The notes under the pieces were generated by a model. That model did not search any database and was not told where the DNA came from. It was given only the letters and a program-made list of their open reading frames with translations. Below are positions 14,984 through 22,643 of a stretch of 64,000 bases of DNA, one piece after another. Within the stretch, counting starts at the first letter, position 1, and the number at the start of each line of letters is the position of its first letter. Made by a program: the position numbers and the translations under genes. The DNA comes from Flavobacteriaceae bacterium (GTDB lineage Bacteria > Bacteroidota > Bacteroidia > Flavobacteriales > Flavobacteriaceae): assembly GCA_029248405.1 (NCBI GenBank), contig JAQWJJ010000011.1, positions 160,119 through 224,118 of the forward strand, written 5' to 3'.

Positions 14984-15637
14984 ATGGCCAAAACAAAACA
15001 AATCACCCAAGATCAGATCGTAGATTGGTACATGGAAGAGCAGCTCACAGCAGCTCACACCTCTCAATCTATCTATGCCTTTGCCCACAAGCATGAATTC
15101 TCAGAATCAGAATTTTACAAGCATTTTAATAGCTTTGAGCAACTCGAAAAAGAAATTTTTGCCCTGTTTTGCAGCAAGTCACTTGAACTGCTGGCCGCAT
15201 CAAAGGAATATGACCAATCTCAATCAAAACACAAGCTTTTGGGTTTCTATTTCACCTTTTTTGAATTCCTAACCGCCAATCGATCTTACGTTGTGTTGAA
15301 ACTTAATGGACAAGGGAACCATCTTGGCACGCTCAAAGTACTCAGTGGGCTGCGTCAAACGTTTTTGACCTTTGCCAAAAGTCTTGCTTTAGAACCGATT
15401 GATTTTAAAAATGAGACCGTCAATAGAGTAAGGGATAGGGGCGTGGCTGAATCCTTGTGGGTGCAACTCTTAATGACCATTAAGTTTTGGTTGGAGGATG
15501 AGTCCAAGGGCTTTGAGAAGACAGATCTTTTCATAGAAAAATCCATCAAAGCGCAATTTGACCTGATGGATATCGCCCCCATGCAGAGCGTATTTGATTT
15601 GGCGAAATTCTTGTGGAAAGAAAAGAAAATGGCCTAA
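14984..15637 (+). CDS. TetR/AcrR-family regulator
   Basis: The 217-residue protein has an N-terminal helix-turn-helix (ITQDQIVDWYMEE, then SIYAFAHKHEFSESEFYKHF) of TetR type, with the usual Tyr-x-His-Phe ending of the recognition helix. A helical ligand-binding domain follows. The ATG at 14984 is preferred over an upstream TTG. The AarF-like kinase begins directly at the stop (TAAATG). This pairing of TetR with an ABC1 kinase is common in flavobacteria, near photolyase genes, suggesting regulation of a light/redox response. Confidence 0.82.
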   Translation: MAKTKQITQDQIVDWYMEEQLTAAHTSQSIYAFAHKHEFSESEFYKHFNSFEQLEKEIFALFCSKSLELLAASKEYDQSQSKHKLLGFYFTFFEFLTANRSYVVLKLNGQGNHLGTLKVLSGLRQTFLTFAKSLALEPIDFKNETVNRVRDRGVAESLWVQLLMTIKFWLEDESKGFEKTDLFIEKSIKAQFDLMDIAPMQSVFDLAKFLWKEKKMA

Positions 15638-16978
15638 ATGAAGACGATCGACAAAATTCCAACATCCAAAATACAGCGGGCCTCAAAATTGGTTTCGACT
15701 GGTCTAAAAGTTGGGGTCAATTACGCCAAGTATTACGGCGAAAAGCTGGTCAGTCCAGAAGTTGAAGCTAAAGAAAAGCTCAATCAAGCCAACGCTTCAG
15801 ATATTTACGATGGGTTGAAGCAGTTGAAAGGCTCTGCGCTTAAAGTGGCCCAGATGTTGAGCATGGAAAAAAACATTTTGCCGCGGGCATATGTCGACAA
15901 GTTTTCTTTGGCGCAATTCTCTGTGCCGCCGTTGTCCCCGCCATTGGTCATGAAGACGTTTAAGAAGTATTTCAATAAATCGCCACTCGAAGTTTTTGAT
16001 GCCTTTACCATGGAGTCGGTAAATGCGGCGAGCATCGGTCAGGTCCACAAAGCCTCTAAGGCAGGCAAAGAACTGGCCGTTAAGATACAGTATCCGGGTG
16101 TTGCCGATAGTATTTCGTCTGATTTGGCCCTGGTCAAACCTATTGCCAAAAAGATGTTTAACGTCAAGGGTGAAGGCTCTGATGATTATTTTTTAGAAGT
16201 AGAGCACAAGCTGATAGAGGAGACCAATTACGATCTTGAGTTGGCGCAAAGTGTCGAAATTAGTCAAGCCTGTGCGGTTATTGACGGCTTGCGGTTTCCA
16301 CGCTATTATCCAGAATTGTCTTCTGACAGAATTTTGACTATGGATTGGATGACGGGCGTGCATTTATCCGAATATGTGGCAAATGGTATTTCTGAAGCGT
16401 CATCTCAAAAGCTCGGGCAATCCCTCTGGGATTTTTATATGTACCAGATGCACGTGCTGCGTAAAATTCATGCCGATCCACACCCCGGAAATTTCATGGT
16501 CGCTCCCGATGGGGCTTTGATCGTGATTGATTTTGGCTGTATGAAGTCTATTCCTGAAGATTTTTATGGGCCCTATTTTGAATTGGCGGCAAAGAAAAAC
16601 ATTCAAGACCCTGTGTTCTTTGAACAAAAGCTTTATGAACTTGAGATTTTGAGACTTGACGATGGTCCGAAGGATAAGGCTTTTTTTACTGACTTATTTT
16701 ATGAAATGTTATTGTTGTTTACAGAACCATTTCACTCGGATCAATTTGATTTTTCTGATGAGGTGTTTTTTGCCAAAATAGCAGCGTTGGGCCAAAAGTA
16801 TGCCCAGAGTACGGAATTGCGCAAGATGAACGGCAATAGAGGGTCTAAGCATTTTATTTACATCAATCGAACCTTTTTTGGGCTGTATAATTTGATGTTT
16901 GATCTCAAGGCCAAAAATGTGGTGATCAATAACTACAGGTCCTTAGAGGAGCGTCCCAATTTAGCCTTGGTTTCTTAG
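15638..16978 (+). CDS. AarF/UbiB (ABC1) family atypical kinase
   Basis: The 446-residue protein is of the UbiB/ADCK family, ATPases associated with quinone or lipid metabolism. It shows the KxGQ-like motif (LKVAQMLSME), the Ala-rich nucleotide loop ASIGQVHKA, the lysine strand LAVKIQYPG, the catalytic-type HADPHPGNF and the metal-binding IDFGCM. There is no C-terminal transmembrane anchor, unlike UbiB. It directly follows a TetR regulator. The substrate is unknown; Bacteroidota generally use menaquinone, so a ubiquinone role should not be assumed. Confidence 0.88.
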   Translation: MKTIDKIPTSKIQRASKLVSTGLKVGVNYAKYYGEKLVSPEVEAKEKLNQANASDIYDGLKQLKGSALKVAQMLSMEKNILPRAYVDKFSLAQFSVPPLSPPLVMKTFKKYFNKSPLEVFDAFTMESVNAASIGQVHKASKAGKELAVKIQYPGVADSISSDLALVKPIAKKMFNVKGEGSDDYFLEVEHKLIEETNYDLELAQSVEISQACAVIDGLRFPRYYPELSSDRILTMDWMTGVHLSEYVANGISEASSQKLGQSLWDFYMYQMHVLRKIHADPHPGNFMVAPDGALIVIDFGCMKSIPEDFYGPYFELAAKKNIQDPVFFEQKLYELEILRLDDGPKDKAFFTDLFYEMLLLFTEPFHSDQFDFSDEVFFAKIAALGQKYAQSTELRKMNGNRGSKHFIYINRTFFGLYNLMFDLKAKNVVINNYRSLEERPNLALVS

Positions 16979-17035
16979 GGTCAAAGAAGCACTGAATGCT
17001 TTTGCCAATGCAGAGCAAAAAACGCCAACCGTGAC

Positions 17036-18523
17036 ATGAACGAATTATCAATCATCTTTCCACACCAATTGTTTGAGGTGCCTGTGCACTTGAATAAGGA
17101 AAGACCGGTCGTGCTCATCGAAGAAGAATTATTTTTCACTCAGTACCCCTTTCACCAACAAAAGATCTCGTTTGCGCGCGCGTCCATGCGCTATTATTTT
17201 GACTACTTAAACGATAAAGGGTATCAAGTGTCCTATGTAGAAGCTCATGATCCATTGGCAGATGTTCGTGCTTTGATCACGCAGCGCAAAGCTCAAGGGA
17301 CTCAATGTTTTCATGTGGTGCACCCCACAGATGATTGGTTGGAGAAAAGAATAGTGTCTGCTGCTGGACCAGAGCAAATCAGTTGGTATCAGACGCCTTC
17401 TTTTTTGAACAAGACACAAGATCTTGAGCAATTTTTCAAACCTTCAAAGAAGAAGTTTTTCCAAACCGCTTTTTACAAACAAGAGCGCCGCTCAAGAGCC
17501 CTGCTCATGGATGGGGATCAGCCTCAAGGAGGTCAATGGACCTACGATGTCGAAAACCGAAAGAGGTATCCCAAGAACAAGGTACCCCCCATGATTCATT
17601 GGCCTGAGGCGACTAAGTACCACGAAGAGGCTCAAGAATATGTCGCAAAATATTTTGCGCACCACTACGGCGAATGTGACCGCGAGATTCATTATCCTAT
17701 TTCGTTTCAGGCTGCGAGATTGTGGTTCGAGCAATTTTTGACCTATCGATTTCATGAATTTGGTGATTATGAGGATGCCATCGTGCCGCACGAGATCTTT
17801 CTCCACCACAGTATATTGTCGCCACTATTGAATTCTGGACTTTTGACACCAAAAGATGTTATAGAAAAGGCCCTAGCGTTCGCCGCAAAAAACAATGTGC
17901 CCATTAATTCTACAGAAGGCTTTGTGCGGCAAATTGTGGGTTGGCGTGAATTCATTCGCGGGGTATATGTGGTGAAGGGCAGCCAAGAACGGACCACCAA
18001 TTTTTGGCAACACAAAAGAAAGATGCCCCAATCTTTTTATCAAGGAACTACCGGTCTAAAGCCGTTTGATGATGCCGTAAAAAAAACCTTAAAAACAGGC
18101 TATGTCCACCACATCGAAAGGTTAATGATCATGGGCAACCTGATGGTTCTTTGTGAGATAGATCCGGATGATGTTTATCGCTGGTTCATGGAACTATTTG
18201 TTGATGCTTATGATTGGGTCATGGTGCCCAATGTCTATGGGATGAGCTTATTTGCTGATGGTGGACTGATGAGCACAAAGCCATACATCAGCGGGAGCAA
18301 TTATATCCTTAAAATGAGTCATTACCAAAAGGGTCCATGGCAGCAGGTCTGGGACGGATTGTTTTGGCGTTTTATGGACAAGCACTATGATTTTTTTGCG
18401 GGCAATCCAAGGTTGTCTATGTTGGTGCGAAATTTGGATAAAATGGCTCCTGATGTCAAGATGCAGCATTTGGATCATGCAGAAGAATTTTTGAAACAAC
18501 TGGATGTTTCTGCCTCGGGTTAG
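17036..18523 (+). CDS. Cryptochrome/photolyase-family protein, FeS-BCP-like but lacking the cluster cysteines
   Basis: This 495-residue flavoprotein matches the deoxyribodipyrimidine photolyase-related group (PhrB/FeS-BCP relatives). It opens with the N-terminal antenna domain (ELSIIFPHQLFEV). The FAD domain includes FVRQIVGWREFIRG, HHIERLMIMGNLMVL and NVYGMSLFADGGLMSTKPY. In FeS-BCPs the stretch after YINRMSDY-like residues holds cluster cysteines (YCKGC, then C). Here it reads MSHYQKGPWQQVWDG, without them and with the insert shortened. DNA repair of (6-4) or CPD lesions, or photoreception, is possible; which cannot be told by reading. Confidence 0.88.
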   Translation: MNELSIIFPHQLFEVPVHLNKERPVVLIEEELFFTQYPFHQQKISFARASMRYYFDYLNDKGYQVSYVEAHDPLADVRALITQRKAQGTQCFHVVHPTDDWLEKRIVSAAGPEQISWYQTPSFLNKTQDLEQFFKPSKKKFFQTAFYKQERRSRALLMDGDQPQGGQWTYDVENRKRYPKNKVPPMIHWPEATKYHEEAQEYVAKYFAHHYGECDREIHYPISFQAARLWFEQFLTYRFHEFGDYEDAIVPHEIFLHHSILSPLLNSGLLTPKDVIEKALAFAAKNNVPINSTEGFVRQIVGWREFIRGVYVVKGSQERTTNFWQHKRKMPQSFYQGTTGLKPFDDAVKKTLKTGYVHHIERLMIMGNLMVLCEIDPDDVYRWFMELFVDAYDWVMVPNVYGMSLFADGGLMSTKPYISGSNYILKMSHYQKGPWQQVWDGLFWRFMDKHYDFFAGNPRLSMLVRNLDKMAPDVKMQHLDHAEEFLKQLDVSASG

Positions 18524-18595
18524 TGGCCTGTGTCCAGTGGCTGTCGGATGGATGTACACAAATTGAATGAGATAAAATTTAAAAAAAGAGAAACC

Positions 18596-18766
18596 ATGTT
18601 CGGATTATTCAAAAAAAAATCAGAAAAAGAAAAACTTCAGGAACAATACGCCAGCTTGATGAAAGAGGCCCATCAATTATCGACATCAAATCGAAAACTG
18701 AGTGATCAAAAGGTCTTTGAGGCGAACGAGATTGCAAAAAAAATTGAGGCGTTGCCTAGTGAATAA
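18596..18766 (+). CDS. Lacal_2735 family small protein
   Basis: The 56-residue, highly charged, helical protein begins MFGLFKKKSEKEKLQ and continues with LMKEAHQLSTSNRKLSD and a final EANEIAKKIEAL. This is the pattern of the flavobacterial Lacal_2735 family, of unknown function. The ATG at 18596 is chosen because upstream codons lack family character. Its location between a photolyase-like gene and a DUF2452 gene is typical. Confidence 0.85.
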   Translation: MFGLFKKKSEKEKLQEQYASLMKEAHQLSTSNRKLSDQKVFEANEIAKKIEALPSE

Positions 18767-18777
18767 GTCGGAAAATT

Positions 18778-19179
18778 ATGGAGTCAAAAAAACCAGATAA
18801 TGTGGCCTTTGACCAAGAGTCCCAAAAGTATGTTTCTTCTTTGCTGCCTTATGCCACTAATGTTGGCGCGCCAGTAATCACGGCTGTCGATACCGTAGCC
18901 TGGAAGAACAGAAGTGTCAATAAGGTCAACCATCGCGTGAAGACCAAGCTTATGGCCTTGCGGGAGGAGTACAATGCCGCTATGGAAGAATTTGAGCTGA
19001 ACAAGTTGATATTGAGCGCAAAGTTTAATTTTGAACCCATTGTAGGGTCGGCTTATCACCTTTATCGCAGGGCCGACCAAAGTACATTCTTATCGCTTAT
19101 AGAGCCGGAAACTTGCCATTTTCATTGGTTAGGGAGTTATGCCATGAATGCCGATATGATTTGGCAAAAACTAAAGTAA
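18778..19179 (+). CDS. DUF2452 family protein
   Basis: This 133-residue cytoplasmic protein matches DUF2452, with KPDNVAFDQESQKYVSSL near the N-terminus, GAPVITAVDTVAWKNRSV, KFNFEPIVGSAYHLYRR and a C-terminal tryptophan motif. Function is unknown. It starts 11 nt after the previous gene and ends 6 nt before the next, so the four small genes after the photolyase probably form one transcript. Confidence 0.85.
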   Translation: MESKKPDNVAFDQESQKYVSSLLPYATNVGAPVITAVDTVAWKNRSVNKVNHRVKTKLMALREEYNAAMEEFELNKLILSAKFNFEPIVGSAYHLYRRADQSTFLSLIEPETCHFHWLGSYAMNADMIWQKLK

Positions 19180-19185
19180 CATGTC

Positions 19186-19473
19186 ATGAAACAAAAACGA
19201 ATATACAATGAGCGTGAGCTGGACAGAATCATCGAGATGGCTTGGGAAGATCGGACCCCTTTTGAGGCCATAAAGTTCCAATTCGATTTGCCCGAGAAAG
19301 GGGTCATCGAGCTCATGCGCACTCATCTAAAGGAATCCAGTTTTAAGCGCTGGCGTAAGCGTGTCAATAGCGGCGTGAGTCAAAAACATTTGCACAAACG
19401 CGATCCCAATATCAGCCGTTTCAAGTGCGACCGACAGCGTGCTATATCGGGCAATAAAATTAGTAAGCGCTAA
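19186..19473 (+). CDS. TIGR03643 family protein
   Basis: The 95-residue basic protein matches TIGR03643, with the core ERELDRIIEMAWEDRTPF, then LPEKGVIELMRTHLK and SFKRWRKRV. It is a short helical protein with a winged-helix-like look. Relatives are commonly found beside cryptochrome/photolyase genes in Bacteroidota and marine proteobacteria. Function unknown; participation in a light-responsive regulon is inference from neighbours. Confidence 0.83.
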   Translation: MKQKRIYNERELDRIIEMAWEDRTPFEAIKFQFDLPEKGVIELMRTHLKESSFKRWRKRVNSGVSQKHLHKRDPNISRFKCDRQRAISGNKISKR

Positions 19474-19520
19474 GGTTCATTTTGTTTTACCAAATCAATT
19501 TAATTACTTAATTTAGACAC

Positions 19521-19604
19521 ATGGGAGTAGGATTAATCGTTTTGTGGAGTGCCGCTGTTTGTATCGTTTTTGGTCTATTGGCCATGGTGATTGATCGCGC
19601 ATAA
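19521..19604 (+). CDS. Candidate 27-residue single-pass membrane peptide
   Basis: An ATG at 19521 opens a 27-codon frame ending TAA at 19602-19604. It encodes one continuous hydrophobic helix (GLIVLWSAAVCIVFGLLAMV) flanked by a short start and a basic IDRA tail. Composition and placement at the end of a small-gene cluster support a real membrane peptide, but no family is recognised and chance cannot be excluded. Confidence 0.4.
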   Translation: MGVGLIVLWSAAVCIVFGLLAMVIDRA

Positions 19605-19635
19605 TCCCGATAAATTTTTAGGAACAGTACCAGAG

Positions 19636-19664
19636 GCCGCCTATGTCTAGCGCGGCTTGTTTTA
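19636..19664 (+). terminator. Weak hairpin terminator after the small-gene cluster
   Basis: GCCGC (19636-19640) pairs with GCGGC (19652-19656) and is followed by TTGTTTTA. Confidence 0.45.
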
Positions 19665-19710
19665 TTAGTGACTGTCGCCACTGAATGGTGTCAATAAACT
19701 AAAGTGCCTT

Positions 19711-20340
19711 ATGAAATGGAATCAATCAGAACTGGACAATGCTGATCGCGTAGCGCGGCTTAAAATCATCAATGGCATCACGGGCATAAAGCCGGCCAAT
19801 TTGATTGGTACGGCAGATGCTCTTGGGCAAGAGAACGTTGCTGTATTCAGTTCTGTGGTGCACTTGGGCAGCAACCCTGCACTTATTGGCTTTGTTTCTC
19901 GGCCTAGCGGCGATGTTCCGCGCCATACACTGGCCAATATTTTGGCCACCAAATCCTACACCATCAATCATATTCCCGAGCATTTGATCAAAAATGCACA
20001 TTATACCTCGGCCAAATTTCCCCGGGAGGTTTCTGAGTTTGAGCGCTGCGGTATAACCCCCCAATACATTGATGATTTTTCTGCACCCTTTGTTTTGGAG
20101 AGCGTCATTAAAATGGGCTTGACCCTGCGCAGTGTTATTGATATTCCACTCAACGGGACCCAGCTCATTATAGGGCAGGTCGTTCATCTGGAAGTTCCTG
20201 ATGAGGCGATCAACCAAATGGGTGATATAGATCTAGCACTCGCCCGCACCGCTGGTATTTCAGGCCTGAACAGTTACTATGCTCTTGATAAAATTGCCGA
20301 TTTTCCTTATGCGCGTGTTGCCGAAACTCCTGAGTTTTGA
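19711..20340 (+). CDS. Flavin reductase-like, FMN-binding split-barrel protein
   Basis: The 209-residue protein has a flavin reductase-like split barrel, with the FMN-binding pattern NVAVFSSVVHLGSNPALIGF and a following RPSGDVPRHTLANI motif. The middle contains HYTSAKFPREVSEFERCG, typical of the group. It likely reduces FMN/FAD or serves as an FMN-dependent oxidoreductase in the cytoplasm. Linkage to the photolyase/TetR cluster suggests a flavin or redox stress role; the substrate is unknown. Confidence 0.85.
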   Translation: MKWNQSELDNADRVARLKIINGITGIKPANLIGTADALGQENVAVFSSVVHLGSNPALIGFVSRPSGDVPRHTLANILATKSYTINHIPEHLIKNAHYTSAKFPREVSEFERCGITPQYIDDFSAPFVLESVIKMGLTLRSVIDIPLNGTQLIIGQVVHLEVPDEAINQMGDIDLALARTAGISGLNSYYALDKIADFPYARVAETPEF

Positions 20341-20342
20341 CT

Positions 20343-20777
20343 TTATTCGTTTTGGACAGAATCTTGAAGAATTGTAATTGGTGTGTGGGTATTTCCGGCG
20401 TAAAACACGACAAGCTCTACGGGCTCTGAGCCATTGTTTTCTCCGTGGTGCCAGGTATTGACCATTTCAACAATGACATCGCCTTCATTGAGCAGTAAAC
20501 TGTCTCCGGTCTGGCTGATGACGGTCAATTGGCCCTGGAGCATGTAGCCGGAGTTGATCACAGGATGCTTGTGTACGGGTAACTTGGTGTTTGGGGGAAT
20601 TGTAATTTTGAGCACTGTGACCTCAGGTGTACTGTCTCGGTAATGCGGCAGTGCAGCACCGTTCCAACTCTGACTTGTCTTGGCTAAGGTCGTGACTTTT
20701 GTTCTGTTTCGAGACTCCGTACAGGCACTGAGTGAAAACAGCATGGCCAACAAAAGAAGGTGTTTTGTGGGGGACAT
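20343..20777 (-). CDS. Cupin-domain lipoprotein
   Basis: This 144-residue secreted protein has a lipobox at the end of its signal peptide (LFSLSACTES). A single cupin domain follows: motif 1 is LPVHKHPVINSGYMLQG with two His and motif 2 is EGDVIVEMVNTWHHG. These residues can coordinate a metal. It is probably anchored in the periplasm or outer membrane. The ligand or activity is unknown. The gene lies downstream of a LamG/T9SS gene on the same strand, separated by a hairpin. Confidence 0.83.
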   Translation of the reverse strand: MSPTKHLLLLAMLFSLSACTESRNRTKVTTLAKTSQSWNGAALPHYRDSTPEVTVLKITIPPNTKLPVHKHPVINSGYMLQGQLTVISQTGDSLLLNEGDVIVEMVNTWHHGENNGSEPVELVVFYAGNTHTPITILQDSVQNE

Positions 20778-20791
20778 AGAATCTATTAATG

Positions 20792-20829
20792 AGACCAGAC
20801 CCCATAAGCTCGTGCATGAAGTCTGGTCT
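20792..20829 (-). terminator. Hairpin between the LamG and cupin genes
   Basis: AGACCAGAC (20792-20800) and GTCTGGTCT (20821-20829) form a 9-bp stem just past the LamG gene stop. There is no adjacent T-run on the minus strand, so termination is uncertain. Confidence 0.45.
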
Positions 20830-20834
20830 AGTGA

Positions 20835-21794
20835 TTATTTTTTGATGACTTTTTTACTCACGGTTTGTCCATCTGCTGTATGTAATTGAAGCAGGTAAAA
20901 TCCTGCAGGTAACGATGAAAAATCAATCCCTGTTTGTGGCCCATCAATAATATTTTGGATCACTAGCATGCCTTTGCTATCGCGCAATTCGTAATGGGTC
21001 AATGTCCCTAAATGATGATCATAAGTCATGTTGAGATGGTGACTTACCGGATTAGGGCTGATGGAAATGGCCTTGTCAAAAGCGGTCAGATCTTCTATGC
21101 TGAGCACCGTCATGATGTCCATGATTTCTGATGGTGATACCGCACGGTTGTAGATCAGAACATCATCCAATACGCCCGCAAGGATGTTATTTGTGTTGTT
21201 GGCTTGAGTGCCGACAGTAAATGGATAAACACTGGGCAGCATATTGACACCAAAAACGCGCTGAGCGGCAAGATTGCCATCGACATATAAAAAGGCAGTG
21301 TTGCCATCATATACCGCAGCGATATGCATCCAGGTATTGGTCGGCACAATAGCACTGTCAATTGGCGGGTCAGCATTGATGTTCCAACGAATCTCTTGAT
21401 TGGGTGTGAGCCCCAAATAATAACCTCCAACCCCAAAATCTGCCCAATTGTTCAAGATCGCTGTCCAATCGATCACCGTCTCGTCTATTTTGAGCCACAG
21501 GCAAAGTGATATAGTATTGTCTGTAGAAAAATCATAAACGGTTGGTTCAGAAGATGTGTCAAGATATTGATTGATGAGCTTGAGTGCGCTATTTGATTCT
21601 CCGAAACGGTTGGGTGCTGGCAATAAAAAGCCTCCAGTCGGAAAAGGATCTAAGGGTGTGGCATTGGTTGGGCTTGAGTTCTCATAATTATTGCCGTCCA
21701 GACGATAATAGCCCTGAAGTCCATCTTGCGGAATCTGCGCAAAGGCGTTTCCGAAAAGCAATACTGAAAGCAGAGTAAGGTAAATTCTTTTCAT
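20835..21794 (-). CDS. Secreted LamG-domain protein with T9SS type A sorting domain
   Basis: The protein has 319 residues. A Sec signal peptide (LLFGNAFAQ) is followed by a concanavalin-like/LamG domain (about 25-215) with LQGYYRLDGN, LCLWLKID, WMHIAAVYDG and LAGVLDDVLIYNRA motifs. The C-terminal 75 residues are a type IX secretion sorting domain (ISISPNPVSHHL ... GFYLLQL ... KKVIKK). It is predicted to be exported by T9SS and attached to or released from the cell surface, perhaps binding glycans or proteins. The target is unknown. Confidence 0.9.
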   Translation of the reverse strand: MKRIYLTLLSVLLFGNAFAQIPQDGLQGYYRLDGNNYENSSPTNATPLDPFPTGGFLLPAPNRFGESNSALKLINQYLDTSSEPTVYDFSTDNTISLCLWLKIDETVIDWTAILNNWADFGVGGYYLGLTPNQEIRWNINADPPIDSAIVPTNTWMHIAAVYDGNTAFLYVDGNLAAQRVFGVNMLPSVYPFTVGTQANNTNNILAGVLDDVLIYNRAVSPSEIMDIMTVLSIEDLTAFDKAISISPNPVSHHLNMTYDHHLGTLTHYELRDSKGMLVIQNIIDGPQTGIDFSSLPAGFYLLQLHTADGQTVSKKVIKK

Positions 21795-21901
21795 GATTTG
21801 ACTGCGGTTAAATGTGTTAGATTTAATAAATATACTGAATTTCTATGGGGCATTGCCAATAAATTATGAGGGAGTCCCTGAGAATTCGTTAATTTTAAGT
21901 C

Positions 21902-22414
21902 ATGAAAAAATATGCATCTTTAATTAAGACCGTCGTTGATTTTCCAAAACCTGGAATCGCATTTAAGGACATCACCCCGCTTTTAAAGGACCCAAAGGCA
22001 GTAGAGGCCTGCCTGGCAAAGATGGTGGCTGATATTCAAGGCCCTGTAGATTATGTAGTTGGAATTGAATCCAGGGGATTTATTTTTGGTCCGCTATTGG
22101 CACAAAAACTCGGCTGTGGTTTTGTGCCAATACGGAAAAAGGGCAAACTTCCTCGACAAACCCTTGCCATGGCCTATGATTTGGAGTACGGACAGGACCA
22201 ATTAGAAATGCATTGTGATGCCCTGCCTCATGGGGCAAATGTGGTCTTGCATGATGACGTTTTGGCCACTGGAGGAACGGCTTCTGCCGCCGTCAAACTG
22301 ATCGAACAGCTCGATGGTATTGTTCTTCATTGTCATTTTTTGATGACGCTTTCGGCGCTCGGTGGTCGCGAAAAATTAAGGGCCTATCCAGTCGATGCCG
22401 TCTTCAATTTTTAG
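21902..22414 (+). CDS. apt: Adenine phosphoribosyltransferase
   Basis: This purine-salvage enzyme converts adenine and PRPP to AMP. The 170-residue protein begins with the family FPKPGIAFKDITPLL motif and contains the IESRGFIFGPLLA substrate segment, the RKKGKLP flexible-loop region and the PRPP signature VVLHDDVLATGGTA. Its TAG stop overlaps by 4 nt the TAA stop of a 50-codon convergent gene. Confidence 0.96.
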   Translation: MKKYASLIKTVVDFPKPGIAFKDITPLLKDPKAVEACLAKMVADIQGPVDYVVGIESRGFIFGPLLAQKLGCGFVPIRKKGKLPRQTLAMAYDLEYGQDQLEMHCDALPHGANVVLHDDVLATGGTASAAVKLIEQLDGIVLHCHFLMTLSALGGREKLRAYPVDAVFNF

Positions 22415-22563
22415 TCCAAAGCGTTTGTGGTGACCCAATAGCGGTAGGCCAGCAAAAGTAGCTGCCATTTTTTGGCCTTTGACAGATCCAGCTGTTGCTT
22501 GGTCAAACTCGGCATGATCGCTTTGTTGATTTTGGCCAATAAAACAAATACAGGTCTTTTCAT
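22411..22563 (-). CDS. 50-residue conserved small protein converging on apt
   Basis: A short frame from the ATG at 22563 encodes a basic 50-residue protein: FVLLAKINKAIMPSLTKQQ, then LDLSKAKKWQLLLLAYRYW and a VTTNALD end. Short proteins of this pattern (INK..MPS.TK, then RYWVT) next to apt occur in flavobacteria, where they are sometimes mislabelled SsrA-binding protein. I recognise the pattern, not the function. It overlaps the apt stop by 4 nt. Confidence 0.7.
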   Translation of the reverse strand: MKRPVFVLLAKINKAIMPSLTKQQLDLSKAKKWQLLLLAYRYWVTTNALD

Positions 22564-22643
22564 AGGCCTAAGGTACAAAATATCACACCACTCATCCGGT
22601 ATTAATTACCCCTAAGTTGTATCTTTATGGCTCAATTTATGAC

